Source of the DNA: Candidatus Woesearchaeota archaeon
GTDB lineage: Archaea; Nanobdellota; Nanobdellia; Woesearchaeales; ARS49
Length of the DNA stretch: 48,954 nt
Assembly (NCBI GenBank): GCA_002687275.1
Contig: NYZT01000026.1
Location: 1 to 48,954 of the forward strand
Direction of reading: 5' to 3'
Shown here: positions 22,862 to 31,245 of the stretch, one piece after another
Numbering within the stretch: the stretch's first letter is position 1
Layout of the letters: each line of letters begins with the position of its first letter
Position numbers and translations under genes: made by a program
Notes under the pieces: model-generated
The model's database searches: none
What the model saw: the letters and a program-made list of their open reading frames with translations, nothing else
What the model was told of the DNA's origin: nothing

Positions 22862-24496
22862 TTACCATGCGGGCATTTTGTTTGCTTTTTTGAACAATTT
22901 GTAGTTGAGGAAGGTGAGGATGCGCCCGATGAATTTTGCTCCTTTGATTTCTGGGCCGGTTGCTTTTGAGGGTTTGTCTTCTGCTCCGAAGAGTTTTTTG
23001 ATCTCTTCCCAGCTGAAGGGCTTGAACATGTCTTTGGCTTCGTTGTGCCAATCTTTGAATGGTCCTAGGAGGTCTCCTTTGGGTCTGACAAAGTCATCTA
23101 TGATGTCTAGGGGAACCTCTGCTTCTTTCATCTTCTCTCTTGCTTTTTTTGGCTGTTCTTTGTATTGTTTGTACAGGTCTTTTGCTGTTTTGTAGTGTTG
23201 TGAGAGCTTCACGTTGCCAACGTCTTCTCCTGCTTCGGCTAAGAATATTTCTAGGTCCTCGCCGATGGCGTCCATGGTCTCGGCTACGGTGCTGTCAATC
23301 TGGCTGAGGATGCCTATGTCTTCTTGCATGCGCATTTTTTTGTAGTTGTCTACCTGGTCGCGTGTCCATGGGTACATGCGCCAGGTTATTTTGCTCTCTC
23401 CTACGTGGATGGGTCCGCGGTGGAAGCCTTCTTGTTGGAAGCTCATCTGGGGTCTTGTTCGATATTCGATGGTTACCAAGAGGCAGTTGAACACGTCTTT
23501 GTTTTTCTCTGGCATGTTCATGCCAAGAACTTCTATTTCGGCTAGGTTTCCCTCAAACGCGGTCACCATGTGTGGGCTGTCCATCATTCCTTCGTTGCTC
23601 TGTAGGCGTTCTATGTGGCGCAGGTAGGGTCTTACCCAGGACATGTACATTTTTAGAATGTTGTAGTGCTGTCGTAGGTATTTTAGTTCGAATCCTTTGC
23701 GTACCTTGAGTTCTTCGTAGTTTACCTCTCGCCAGGTCATGTACTGTAGTAATTTCCTCTTGAGCGTGTTTTTGAGCGTGGTGTTGACGTCTAGCTCGCC
23801 CACGAGCTTGTCGACCTCTTCTTTGTTCTTTGGCTTGATGCTGAAGAAGAAGTCTGGCAAGGATGCAAACTGGAGTTGGGTGGCCATCTGGAAGAGGTTT
23901 GCTGCCGTGCGCTGTCCTTGGAACACGCCGTCAACTAGGTCTACCCATAATCCTTTGAGTGTGACCTCGGCATCATCACCTCCTTTGCGTGCCATCTCGT
24001 GGTAGGTTAGTCTTTCTTGGATCCATCGGATGTCTCGCACTAGCTGGAAGAGGTCTCTCCTGATGAACTGGCCTACCTGTGCTAGGTACTGACTGACCTT
24101 GTCCTGGGCGAGGCCTATTCTCTGGGCGCCTGCGCCGTAAAAGCTGGACTGTTCTGAGGCAGTAAAAAGGTCTCGGATTTTTTCTATGTGCCCGTATCCG
24201 GTATCGCTGAGAAGGTGGAGGATGATTTGGTATAGGGGTTCGATGCTTAGGTTGGGTGTTTCGTAGGTTACTTGGTATCTAAGCTCGGCCTTGGGCCAGG
24301 GCATTTGCTGGAGTTGGTCTCTGACGGTTTCTACCTCCTCTAACTCTACATACTCGTCTATCTTGCCGTTTTCTTCTAGCTCTTCCAGAATCTGGTTCTT
24401 TTTGGGCGGGCTCCACTCCTTAAAATCGGGGTAGTCTTTTGCAAATTTGTCCTTGGCAAAGCCGTTTTCTATAAACAAGCGCGCGGTGCTGACCAT
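22862..24496 (-). CDS. Large hypothetical protein of the three-gene block
   Basis: 544 aa, soluble, helical and rich in Trp and Tyr (YMSWVRPYLRHIERLQ, ITWRMYPWTRDQVDNYKKM). A C-terminal basic segment (GRILTFLNYKLFKKANKM) may contact nucleic acid or membrane. No catalytic motif was recognised. TATA GCTTAAATAC lies about 25 nt upstream of the ATG. The size, gene order and promoter pattern suggest a real, conserved gene working with the adjacent coiled-coil and TIM-barrel proteins. I cannot assign a function. Confidence 0.55.
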   Translation of the reverse strand: MVSTARLFIENGFAKDKFAKDYPDFKEWSPPKKNQILEELEENGKIDEYVELEEVETVRDQLQQMPWPKAELRYQVTYETPNLSIEPLYQIILHLLSDTGYGHIEKIRDLFTASEQSSFYGAGAQRIGLAQDKVSQYLAQVGQFIRRDLFQLVRDIRWIQERLTYHEMARKGGDDAEVTLKGLWVDLVDGVFQGQRTAANLFQMATQLQFASLPDFFFSIKPKNKEEVDKLVGELDVNTTLKNTLKRKLLQYMTWREVNYEELKVRKGFELKYLRQHYNILKMYMSWVRPYLRHIERLQSNEGMMDSPHMVTAFEGNLAEIEVLGMNMPEKNKDVFNCLLVTIEYRTRPQMSFQQEGFHRGPIHVGESKITWRMYPWTRDQVDNYKKMRMQEDIGILSQIDSTVAETMDAIGEDLEIFLAEAGEDVGNVKLSQHYKTAKDLYKQYKEQPKKAREKMKEAEVPLDIIDDFVRPKGDLLGPFKDWHNEAKDMFKPFSWEEIKKLFGAEDKPSKATGPEIKGAKFIGRILTFLNYKLFKKANKMPAW

Positions 24497-24521
24497 ACGT
24501 CGAGGTTCTTCTTTTTAGTAT

Positions 24522-24938
24522 TTAAGCTTTGTTGGCAAGGGCTTGTTTGTACGACAGTCTTGTCACGCTCTTTATCTTATCAAAGTCCTTGTCCTCTGAG
24601 ATTATTGGGGCGCCCATCATGACTGCGGTGGCTGCGTGGATGGCGTCTCTTGGCTCTACATGGTAGTGTTCGAATGTTTTTTGGGCCTCTTGTAGAATTT
24701 CTTTGTCAGGCTCGATAAGGGTTAGCTTAGGAAATTGCAAGAATCGTTCCCCTTCTCGTGCTGCTAGTTTTCTGTCTCGCTCCCGCTTGAGCACTTTGGT
24801 GACCTCATCCCAGGTGAGTGTGCTTGTGCATGCTGTCTGTCCACTCACCACTCGACCAAGGATTTTTCTGCAAGAATCACCGCGTGCGGTGTCGTAAAGA
24901 ATAGCATTGACAAAAACATTTGCGTCTATGTACTTCAT
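24522..24938 (-). CDS. vapC: PIN-domain toxin (VapC-like)
   Basis: 138 aa. PIN motif residues: KYIDANVFVNAILYD (Asp4), TWDEVTKVL (Glu), EPRDAIHAATAV (Asp) and ISEDKDFDKI (Asp). This is the full acidic quartet of VapC-type ribonucleases. The start overlaps the stop of the AbrB-type antitoxin by 4 nt, so the two form a classic pair. A second PIN/antitoxin pair with a different antitoxin type lies at 19478-20136. Confidence 0.88.
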   Translation of the reverse strand: MKYIDANVFVNAILYDTARGDSCRKILGRVVSGQTACTSTLTWDEVTKVLKRERDRKLAAREGERFLQFPKLTLIEPDKEILQEAQKTFEHYHVEPRDAIHAATAVMMGAPIISEDKDFDKIKSVTRLSYKQALANKA

Positions 24939-25168
24939 CTTCCCTCCAGTATTGCTTTTTTCATCTGCTTTGGGGTGAGTGCTTTTTTGGTTCTTGGAAC
25001 GTCAAGAAATTCTTCCAGCCACGCTTGTGGGTCAACCTCTGGCTTAATCAGCACCCCCTCTGATTGGGATACAAAGACAACGCTAGTGCCTTTGTGTAGC
25101 CCTAGTCTGTCGCGCTCCTTTTTCGGTAGCACGATCTGACCTCTTTCTCCTACTGCGCGGGTGATCAT
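24935..25168 (-). CDS. AbrB-type (SpoVT/AbrB) antitoxin
   Basis: 77 aa from ATG 25168. MITRAVGERGQIVLPKKERDRL is the swapped-hairpin AbrB DNA-binding domain; the C-terminal part (WLEEFLDVPRTKKALTPKQM) should bind the toxin. The track start at 25207 is rejected because TTTATAAATT at 25191-25200 gives a leaderless start at 25168. The product probably represses its own operon. It precedes and overlaps the PIN toxin gene. Confidence 0.85.
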   Translation of the reverse strand: MITRAVGERGQIVLPKKERDRLGLHKGTSVVFVSQSEGVLIKPEVDPQAWLEEFLDVPRTKKALTPKQMKKAILEGR

Positions 25169-25222
25169 GCTCTTGGCTAATACTTCAGAGTTTATAAATT
25201 TATTCATACTTGGTGGTATGAA

Positions 25223-25936
25223 TTACGCCTTCTTGGCGTGTTCCCATAGCACGTCGAAATAGCTTTTGTAGGCTTTGGCTGCGGCGGCGTTTTCGATGAT
25301 GATGCCTTCTGGCTCGTCCGTCCAGATGACTATGCCGATCTTGTTGCCATAAATGTTGGTGACTGCAGGGCTCTCGGTTACCTTGTCTAGGTGTCTGTAC
25401 TCGGTGGTCTGGTCGTCTAGCTCTTTTCTTCCCTTTCTGATGATGAGCTTTGTTCTGATGCCGTTCTCCTTCTTGAGACGATCAAACTGGAGGGCGAACT
25501 CTGGCATGCGTTCTGAGAACTGGCCTTCGCTTCCAAACACGAAGTTGTCCTTTCCCGTTCTGGCGATGTCTGTAAAGATGCTCTTGACGCCTTTTATCCC
25601 TTTGAATAACCGAACCTGGCCTTCGATTTTGGCTGCTTTGTGTCTCTTTTGGAGTTCGGGAAGCACGCTTTTGACGTCTTCTTCTTGTTCTTTGATGTAG
25701 TCTAGCAATCGCTTGGGTCCTGCTGCCTGGAACCATTTGATCTGGCCGATTATGACGTAGCTGACCAGGCCTTTCTCAGTCAATGTTTTGAGTGCGTTGT
25801 AACAACTACTTCGGTCTATCTTCGCGAACCGGGCTATTTTGCCGGCTTTTGTTGATCCGTGGTCGTTAAGCGTTAGATAGACTTTTATCTCGTTCGGGCT
25901 GAACCCTAAGTTTTCCAACACTGTTTCTACGTTCAT
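25223..25936 (-). CDS. TrmB-family transcriptional regulator
   Basis: 237 aa. The N-terminal winged helix LGFSPNEIKVYLTLNDHGS, IDRSSCYNALKTLTEKGLVS is the TrmB HTH, followed by the regulatory domain LFKGIKGVKSIFTDIARTG with the typical end YFDVLWEHAKK. It lies 9 nt downstream of the AAA ATPase gene with a GGGGGAG ribosome-binding sequence before the ATG, so the two are probably co-transcribed. It is one of three TrmB paralogues in the window (see 34375 and 41057). The effector is unknown. Confidence 0.85.
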   Translation of the reverse strand: MNVETVLENLGFSPNEIKVYLTLNDHGSTKAGKIARFAKIDRSSCYNALKTLTEKGLVSYVIIGQIKWFQAAGPKRLLDYIKEQEEDVKSVLPELQKRHKAAKIEGQVRLFKGIKGVKSIFTDIARTGKDNFVFGSEGQFSERMPEFALQFDRLKKENGIRTKLIIRKGRKELDDQTTEYRHLDKVTESPAVTNIYGNKIGIVIWTDEPEGIIIENAAAAKAYKSYFDVLWEHAKKA

Positions 25937-25945
25937 GCACTCCCC

Positions 25946-26620
25946 CTACTGTGCTCTATGTTCTGCAAGAACCTCTTGCCAGGGGCGGCGTCGTTCTTGC
26001 GTTTGCGCAGGTTTCTGGCGCTCATACACTAAGCATGGTGCCGCTCCTATATAATTGTTGTCCATTCCTCCACAACGAGGTGTTATTGGCCAGGCGAGGA
26101 TTCTGTCGAGCACGAGCTTGGCTCTCAGGTGGCGGCTCATGGCGGGTATGGGTATTGGGGTGTAGCCTAGCTCGGTGTAGACCTCTCTGACGGCTCTGTG
26201 GAGCTCTAGCTGCTTTTCTGGGTCCTCCCTGCGGACCTCGTTGTTTTCTAGTTCTGGTAGGGGATCCACCAAGAACACGCCTGAGTAGTTTGTGCGTTTG
26301 GCCGCTTCGGTTAGCTCAGGAGGGGTTTCTATCCCGCCCACTCTGCAGTAGGCGATGCCGTCTGGCACCCCTCTGTCTTGGAGCACGAAGTGAGACTCGT
26401 CATTCATATAGCCTTCCCACTCTAGCTGGAGTTCCAGCACTCTTTTTTGGAATGCTAGGACGTTCTTCCAGGGTAGAACGTCGCCATCCCTTATCATCTC
26501 TCCGTTGATGACAAATTCGGCTACCTCGCCTACAGAACCCATCCCTTTGCCGTTGAGATCATCCAACAAAGTGCTCTTGCCGGTTCCTGGCCCGCCTGTT
26601 AGCACGTAGCGTGGTATCAT
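25946..26620 (-). CDS. AAA_28-type P-loop ATPase/kinase-like protein
   Basis: 224 aa from ATG 26620. Walker A lies in RYVLTGGPGTGKSTLLDDL, Walker B-like FVLQDRGVPDGIAYC and later FLVDPLPELENNEVRRED, matching AAA_28 proteins, which resemble NadR-type kinases and use ATP on a small molecule or protein. The TATA box (GATATAC near 26648) places the leaderless start at 26620 rather than GTG 26641. A perfect palindrome (26662-26677) lies between this gene and dcd. Confidence 0.72.
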   Translation of the reverse strand: MIPRYVLTGGPGTGKSTLLDDLNGKGMGSVGEVAEFVINGEMIRDGDVLPWKNVLAFQKRVLELQLEWEGYMNDESHFVLQDRGVPDGIAYCRVGGIETPPELTEAAKRTNYSGVFLVDPLPELENNEVRREDPEKQLELHRAVREVYTELGYTPIPIPAMSRHLRAKLVLDRILAWPITPRCGGMDNNYIGAAPCLVYERQKPAQTQERRRPWQEVLAEHRAQ

Positions 26621-26661
26621 CTCATTATCATTAGAACGCACAGGAGTATATCAAAGTGTGT

Positions 26662-26677
26662 TGTAGCACGTGCTACA
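26662..26677. promoter_or_regulatory. Perfect 16-bp palindrome, probable operator
   Basis: TGTAGCACGTGCTACA is perfectly self-complementary. It lies in the short divergent intergenic region between the AAA ATPase gene and dcd, just upstream of both TATA boxes, where a dimeric regulator could control both genes. No other function was identified. Confidence 0.5.
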
Positions 26678-26717
26678 CCTAGCAATTAATTTATACTAGT
26701 GATTTACCCAATCGTGC

Positions 26718-27224
26718 ATGGTGCTAACCCGGCCAGAACTCTTGAAAGCCATCAAACAAAAGAAGATCATAATCGCACCTTTTGACAAGGGGGCGGTGGG
26801 GCCTGGAAGCATTGATCTCACCCTAGATCGCCACTTTCGCGTCTTCACCAACAGTAGAAAAAACTATGTTGCTGACGAAAATGCCAACTATCATGACGTC
26901 ACCAAGGCAAAAACGGCTGATTCTATAATAATAAAACCTGGCGAGATGGTGCTGGGCATAACCCAAGAAAAGGTTACTCTGGGGTCTGGTCTTAGCGGCT
27001 GGCTCGAGGGTAGGTCACGCTTTGCACGGCTAGGCTTGCTGGTGCATGTCTCTGCGAGCTTTATGCAGCCAGGCATTGACAACAAGCAAGTCCTAGAGAT
27101 GGTGAACTTAGGAAAGGTACCCCTGAGGCTTAAGTCCGGAACAAAAGTTTGCCAGTTGATTGTCGCAGAGACAAAGGGAAGGGCAAAATACGAAGGAACG
27201 TTTTCTAGCCAACAAAAGCCCTAG
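26718..27224 (+). CDS. dcd: dCTP deaminase
   Basis: 168 aa. GPGSIDLTLDRHFRVF at the start and GRSRFARLGLLVHVSASFMQ, then VLEMVNLGKVPLRLKSG are the conserved dCTP deaminase/dUTPase-fold motifs; Glu in LEMVN is the catalytic residue. The enzyme converts dCTP to dUTP for thymidylate synthesis, or directly to dUMP if bifunctional, which the motifs do not decide. Leaderless start with TTTATACT about 27 nt upstream. It ends head-on with the antiporter gene; the stops abut. Confidence 0.92.
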   Translation: MVLTRPELLKAIKQKKIIIAPFDKGAVGPGSIDLTLDRHFRVFTNSRKNYVADENANYHDVTKAKTADSIIIKPGEMVLGITQEKVTLGSGLSGWLEGRSRFARLGLLVHVSASFMQPGIDNKQVLEMVNLGKVPLRLKSGTKVCQLIVAETKGRAKYEGTFSSQQKP

Positions 27225-28847
27225 CTACTGATACAAAGTGTACAGATGTTTTTTGTACCTGTCTTTGGGCAGATTCTTCTTTTTGATGAGCTTGGATAGG
27301 TGTAGAGCGCCCATAAGGTGTGGGATTATGACGTGCTCTGCTCCTGCTTTGTAGAGCATCAGTGCATCTCTTGGTTGCTCAGCCGTGACAATTATCTTCG
27401 TCTTTTTGCTGCCGTGGCTTAACAACAACAGGCTTGCTTTTGGATCGGTAACGGTGGAAACCACCATCTTGGCATGCTTTAGGGGCACTGCGTCAATAAC
27501 CTCTGCATCTGAGACGTCCCCAAGAATGACCGAAATTTTGTCCTTCTGTAATTCTTTCACCGTAGAAGGATTGTACTCCACCACGAGCATGTTCTTGTGC
27601 TTTTTCTTGAGCTGGTCAATTACCACCCTCCCAATCCTGTTAGCACCAAAGATGATAACGTCGTACTTGCTATTTCGTTCTCTGAAGAACCTTGTCTGCT
27701 TGCTCAGACTCAGGTGCTCAAAGGGTTTCAAGAACCTTTCAAAACGCTTGTAGATGTCGTGGCTTCGAGAGATGTAGTAGGTGCTGACCATGAAGGTTAG
27801 GCCTACCAAAAGGGCTATCGCTGACAGGGTCTCAGCCCCCACTAACCCATTGTTGTATGCTAGCGCAACGAGCAGTAGCCCGAACTCTCCTACCTGGGCG
27901 ATGCTCAGCCCGGTGACAAAGCTCGTGTGGGATTTGAAGCCTGCAATCACCATGAACAAGAACACGATTAGTGGGTTGCCGATGAGTACAAAGGCCGCTA
28001 GGGCTAACAAACTCAAGATCGCGCTGGACTGCAACACCACTTGTGAACCAACGCTAATAAAGAACAACGTGGCAAAAAAGTCTCGTAGGGCTTTTACTCT
28101 GCTGCTGATCTCCACTGCATAGGCAGTTGATGCCAGACTCACGCCTGCAAGAAAGCCACCGATGGCGATAGAAAACTCTAGGCGTGCTGCTCCTGCGCTG
28201 AGTAAGAAACACCAGGCAATGGATAACATGAAAATTGTTTCCTGGCTTTTGGCTCTGGCGAAGATGGGCTTGATGACATAGGCGCCACCGATTATTCCTG
28301 TTGCCAACAACAGAACGCCTTTTAGCACGGCCATCATAGGTGTGGAGGTGCTGCCAAGAACTCCTAGTGCTAACACAGCAATGACGTCTTGGACTAACAA
28401 TATTCCCAAGGCGATCCTGCCGTGTAAGGAGTGCAGCTCCCGTTTATCACTCAACAATTTGATGACAAGAACTGTGCTGCTCAAAGTCAGGGCTAAACTT
28501 AAGTACAGGCTGGTCTGCGCGGAGTAGGAAAGCATGCGGAGAAAGTAGTAGCCCGCGCCAAACGTGAACGCGACCTGGGCGATACCTGCCAGCACCGAAA
28601 TCTTTCCTACTTCCTTCAGCTTTCTTACGTCTAACTCTAGGCCTACCATGAACAACAAGAACGCAATGCCTATCTCGGACAGTATGACTATTAGTTGCTG
28701 GTCTTGCAACACTCCCAAAAACGAGGGCCCTAACAGGAGACCTGCGAGGATGTAGCCCATGATTGGTGGTTGCTTGAGACGGTCTGCAAGCACTGCCATG
28801 ACTGCGGCTATGACCAGAATGATGGTTAGCTCGTTCAGCACAGTCAT
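27225..28847 (-). CDS. Kef-type cation/proton antiporter with TrkA-N domain
   Basis: 540 aa. About 12 transmembrane helices (PPIMGYILAGLLLGPSFLG and later hydrophobic blocks) form the CPA2 Na+/K+:H+ antiporter domain. From about residue 395, KYDVIIFGANRIGRVVIDQL starts a Rossmann-type RCK/TrkA-N domain that senses nucleotides and gates transport. The ATG overlaps the NFACT-R stop by 4 nt, so this gene is the third of a pilin, NFACT-R and antiporter operon. No TrkA-C domain is obvious after the N domain. Ion specificity is not clear. Confidence 0.88.
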   Translation of the reverse strand: MTVLNELTIILVIAAVMAVLADRLKQPPIMGYILAGLLLGPSFLGVLQDQQLIVILSEIGIAFLLFMVGLELDVRKLKEVGKISVLAGIAQVAFTFGAGYYFLRMLSYSAQTSLYLSLALTLSSTVLVIKLLSDKRELHSLHGRIALGILLVQDVIAVLALGVLGSTSTPMMAVLKGVLLLATGIIGGAYVIKPIFARAKSQETIFMLSIAWCFLLSAGAARLEFSIAIGGFLAGVSLASTAYAVEISSRVKALRDFFATLFFISVGSQVVLQSSAILSLLALAAFVLIGNPLIVFLFMVIAGFKSHTSFVTGLSIAQVGEFGLLLVALAYNNGLVGAETLSAIALLVGLTFMVSTYYISRSHDIYKRFERFLKPFEHLSLSKQTRFFRERNSKYDVIIFGANRIGRVVIDQLKKKHKNMLVVEYNPSTVKELQKDKISVILGDVSDAEVIDAVPLKHAKMVVSTVTDPKASLLLLSHGSKKTKIIVTAEQPRDALMLYKAGAEHVIIPHLMGALHLSKLIKKKNLPKDRYKKHLYTLYQ

Positions 28848-29575
28848 GCAAAGCCTCCTGAGGGTAGCACTTGGTACACCTGTTGGACCTCAACTGCGAG
28901 ATCGCCTGCCACTCTTTTTGCTGTGTCTTCTTTGCTTACCGCCCCCAGACCTAGCTCAACAATTTTTTTGGAGTTTTTCTTCATGGCAGCGACAGGACCG
29001 CAGGTTATTTTTTGGTTGACGACGCCAACAGCGCACTTAAGCTCAACCTTCATGGTTTCCCTGCTTCCATCCACGTAGAAAGAGCCTTTTTTCAGGCTCT
29101 CTCCGTGAGGGCCTGCCTTTTTGAGCTGTTTACCTTTCATGATATGGACCTCTGCGAACGCCATGCCAAGTTTCCATCCCCTGCTGAAGACGCCGGTGGC
29201 GATGCCGGCCTCCTCGATGTTTGTTTTGGTTGCTTCCCCTTTGATGACAAAGAATGGAGAGCCTGCGAACACCGTGTGACAGACTGTCTCTTCTGGCTCT
29301 ACGTGTGCCTTGACGATGGCATCGTTAGATTCTGCGTTCCTTCCACCAACGCAAAGGACTCCGTCGCTGCTGACAAACCAGTGAAAGCGGTCATACCACT
29401 CCTTCTTCACTCTTTCCGTCTTAGCTTTTGGTATGGCCGTGGCTGCTTTGTTCTTGAGGCGTTCCATGGCCAGTATGGCCCGCTCTCGCTTCTTTCGCGC
29501 TTTCTTAGCACCCTCGTAATACCTTGCCGCGTTGACTTCTAGCGACTTGGTAAAGTCCAGCTTGATTTCCATCAT
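28844..29575 (-). CDS. Stand-alone NFACT-R domain protein (RqcH C-terminal half)
   Basis: 243 aa. SLEVNAARYYEGAKKARKKRERA is the coiled-coil lead-in of RqcH/Rqc2-type NFACT proteins. FHWFVSSDGVLCVGGRNAESNDAIV is the NFACT-R RNA-binding domain, followed by VKAHVEPEETVCHTVFAG. Full-length RqcH of about 600-700 aa has an NFACT-N domain and HhH domain first; both are absent here. Family members work in ribosome-associated quality control or tRNA binding. The gene overlaps the pilin stop and the antiporter start (ATGA each). The missing half may be encoded elsewhere. Confidence 0.82.
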   Translation of the reverse strand: MMEIKLDFTKSLEVNAARYYEGAKKARKKRERAILAMERLKNKAATAIPKAKTERVKKEWYDRFHWFVSSDGVLCVGGRNAESNDAIVKAHVEPEETVCHTVFAGSPFFVIKGEATKTNIEEAGIATGVFSRGWKLGMAFAEVHIMKGKQLKKAGPHGESLKKGSFYVDGSRETMKVELKCAVGVVNQKITCGPVAAMKKNSKKIVELGLGAVSKEDTAKRVAGDLAVEVQQVYQVLPSGGFA

Positions 29576-30063
29576 GTCCAGGAGCAGTCAAAAGTTTTGA
29601 CAACCGTGTTCTTGTCTGCGCAGAATACGACTTTGCCATTCACGTCTATCTTAGGCGTGAACTTGACCTGTCGTGGTCTGCCAACGTCTGGATGGGAGAA
29701 CGAGACTTGCTGAACCGCCGTCGGGTCCATGGGTTGGGCGAGCGTGCTTTCTGCGGTGTGGACGTTTTTCGTACCAATTAACTTTATCTGGACGTCCTTG
29801 ACAGCCATATCCGGACCATTTTCTAGTATGGCTTGGAACTCACCACCCTGGTCACAAACTTGGTCTATGCCGTCAATGGAGTACGCACCCACTTTGACTG
29901 CGTCGCAACCCTCGCTAACTCTCTGGGCACCTTCAACAAATTCTGCTCTGTCTTCAATGTACTTTTCCCCCCATGCCATAACTACTGTACCTATAAGGAA
30001 TGAGAATGCGATTAGGATGACGGTGGCAACAATAGGCGTGATCCCCTTTTTTGAGCCTAACAT
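29572..30063 (-). CDS. Type IV pilin-like protein (class III signal peptide)
   Basis: 163 aa from ATG 30063. The N-terminus LGSKKGITPIVATVILIAFS is an archaeal type IV pilin signal: basic KKG cleavage site followed by a hydrophobic helix used for assembly. The mature part is beta-rich with paired cysteines. A prepilin peptidase gene lies at 33492. It is first in an operon with the NFACT-R and antiporter genes. The TATA box ATTTATAAAT near 30100 also serves the divergent glycosyltransferase-like gene. Archaellin or adhesive pilin cannot be told apart. Confidence 0.78.
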   Translation of the reverse strand: MLGSKKGITPIVATVILIAFSFLIGTVVMAWGEKYIEDRAEFVEGAQRVSEGCDAVKVGAYSIDGIDQVCDQGGEFQAILENGPDMAVKDVQIKLIGTKNVHTAESTLAQPMDPTAVQQVSFSHPDVGRPRQVKFTPKIDVNGKVVFCADKNTVVKTFDCSWT

Positions 30064-30125
30064 AGTGTCCTCTTTTCTTCGTTTCAACCATTCGTATTTA
30101 TAAATCTTGAGGTTCTGCAAGAGCC

Positions 30126-31127
30126 ATGCTTACGGTGTTGTGCACAGATATGGGGGCTGCCCAAGCTTTGATTCCTGTGATTACCCAAGTGAAGAACGTT
30201 CTCGTTCTAGCAGACAGTAGAGGACAGGCCAAGGTAGCCCTGAAAAAAGCAGACATTCCCTTCAGGTTACTAACCAAAAAACAAGCCATACCTCTGGGGG
30301 ATGCGTTACTAACCTCCACCACGCCCATCCAGAAAGAAAACGGAAAGATCGTTCATTACGGTCGGGAGGCAGAGGCCTGGCATCTTGCCAAGCACAAAAA
30401 AATACCTGCCATCGCCGTCATGGATAAGTACACCAAGACAGAAGTGTTTGATCTGTTCACAGAGGTAGCTACAGGCGGAAAATCGTTCCCAGACAAGGTG
30501 TGCCTGCCCCACGACTTTGCCCTAAAAGAGATGCGCAAGCTAGGCTTTCCCAGAAAGCATCTTACGGTGACGGGCAATCCCCATTTTGACAACGTCAAAA
30601 GAAAGGCAAAACGAAAGTACAAAAAACGAGTAATCCCTGTCTTCCTAAGCAGCCAACGCTACATGCTCCAGGCAGGCATGGACAACCTACCCCTGCTGAA
30701 AGTCGTCGTGGACACGGTGAAAGACGCAGATGTTGTTGTCAAACCGCACCCAAAAGACTCTGCCGCCACCATAAAACAATACCAAAAGTGCGGCGCAATC
30801 ATTGACAAAACTTCCGACACCGAAGAATGGGTTTTGAGCATGAGAGAGGACGAGTTCTGTACTGGCAGTGCGAGCACGGTGCTAGAATTTGCCACCTTTG
30901 CAGACAAGCTAGCACTAAGCATACAACTGGGCGCAACCCAGGAAGACATGATCACCAACGTCATGGGCATCACGCCCCACGCATACTCTGCCCACGCCGC
31001 AAAAACGCTCATCAAGCAAGCCCTCCACGACCAGAAGTTCCGCAATCGCTGGAAGCAACGCAGGAAGAAGCTGAAGCAAAAGAACGCCACAAAGGCCGTG
31101 ATGGAGATTTTGCAGAAATACTTATAA
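30126..31127 (+). CDS. GT-B-like glycosyltransferase, copy 1
   Basis: 333 aa. C-terminal signatures ADVVVKPHPKDSAAT and EFCTGSASTVLEFATFADK are typical of GT-B-fold transferases (also seen in UDP-GlcNAc 2-epimerase and CDP-glycerol glycerophosphotransferase relatives). KIVHYGREAEAWHLAKHKKIP and IAVMDKYTKTEV recur in the next gene, so the two are paralogues. A soluble enzyme acting on a nucleotide-activated donor is likely; the acceptor is unknown. Leaderless start with ATTTATAAAT 26 nt upstream. Confidence 0.62.
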   Translation: MLTVLCTDMGAAQALIPVITQVKNVLVLADSRGQAKVALKKADIPFRLLTKKQAIPLGDALLTSTTPIQKENGKIVHYGREAEAWHLAKHKKIPAIAVMDKYTKTEVFDLFTEVATGGKSFPDKVCLPHDFALKEMRKLGFPRKHLTVTGNPHFDNVKRKAKRKYKKRVIPVFLSSQRYMLQAGMDNLPLLKVVVDTVKDADVVVKPHPKDSAATIKQYQKCGAIIDKTSDTEEWVLSMREDEFCTGSASTVLEFATFADKLALSIQLGATQEDMITNVMGITPHAYSAHAAKTLIKQALHDQKFRNRWKQRRKKLKQKNATKAVMEILQKYL

Positions 31128-31245
31128 TCTCAGGAGGCTTTCTACACTAGCTTCTCCCAGGGTTGATGGGTGCCCTGCAAGGATGTCTAGCCGACCCACG
31201 CCTGGGCTTGCTAACCTTTATATGTGCCTCTTTCCTTTTTCTACA

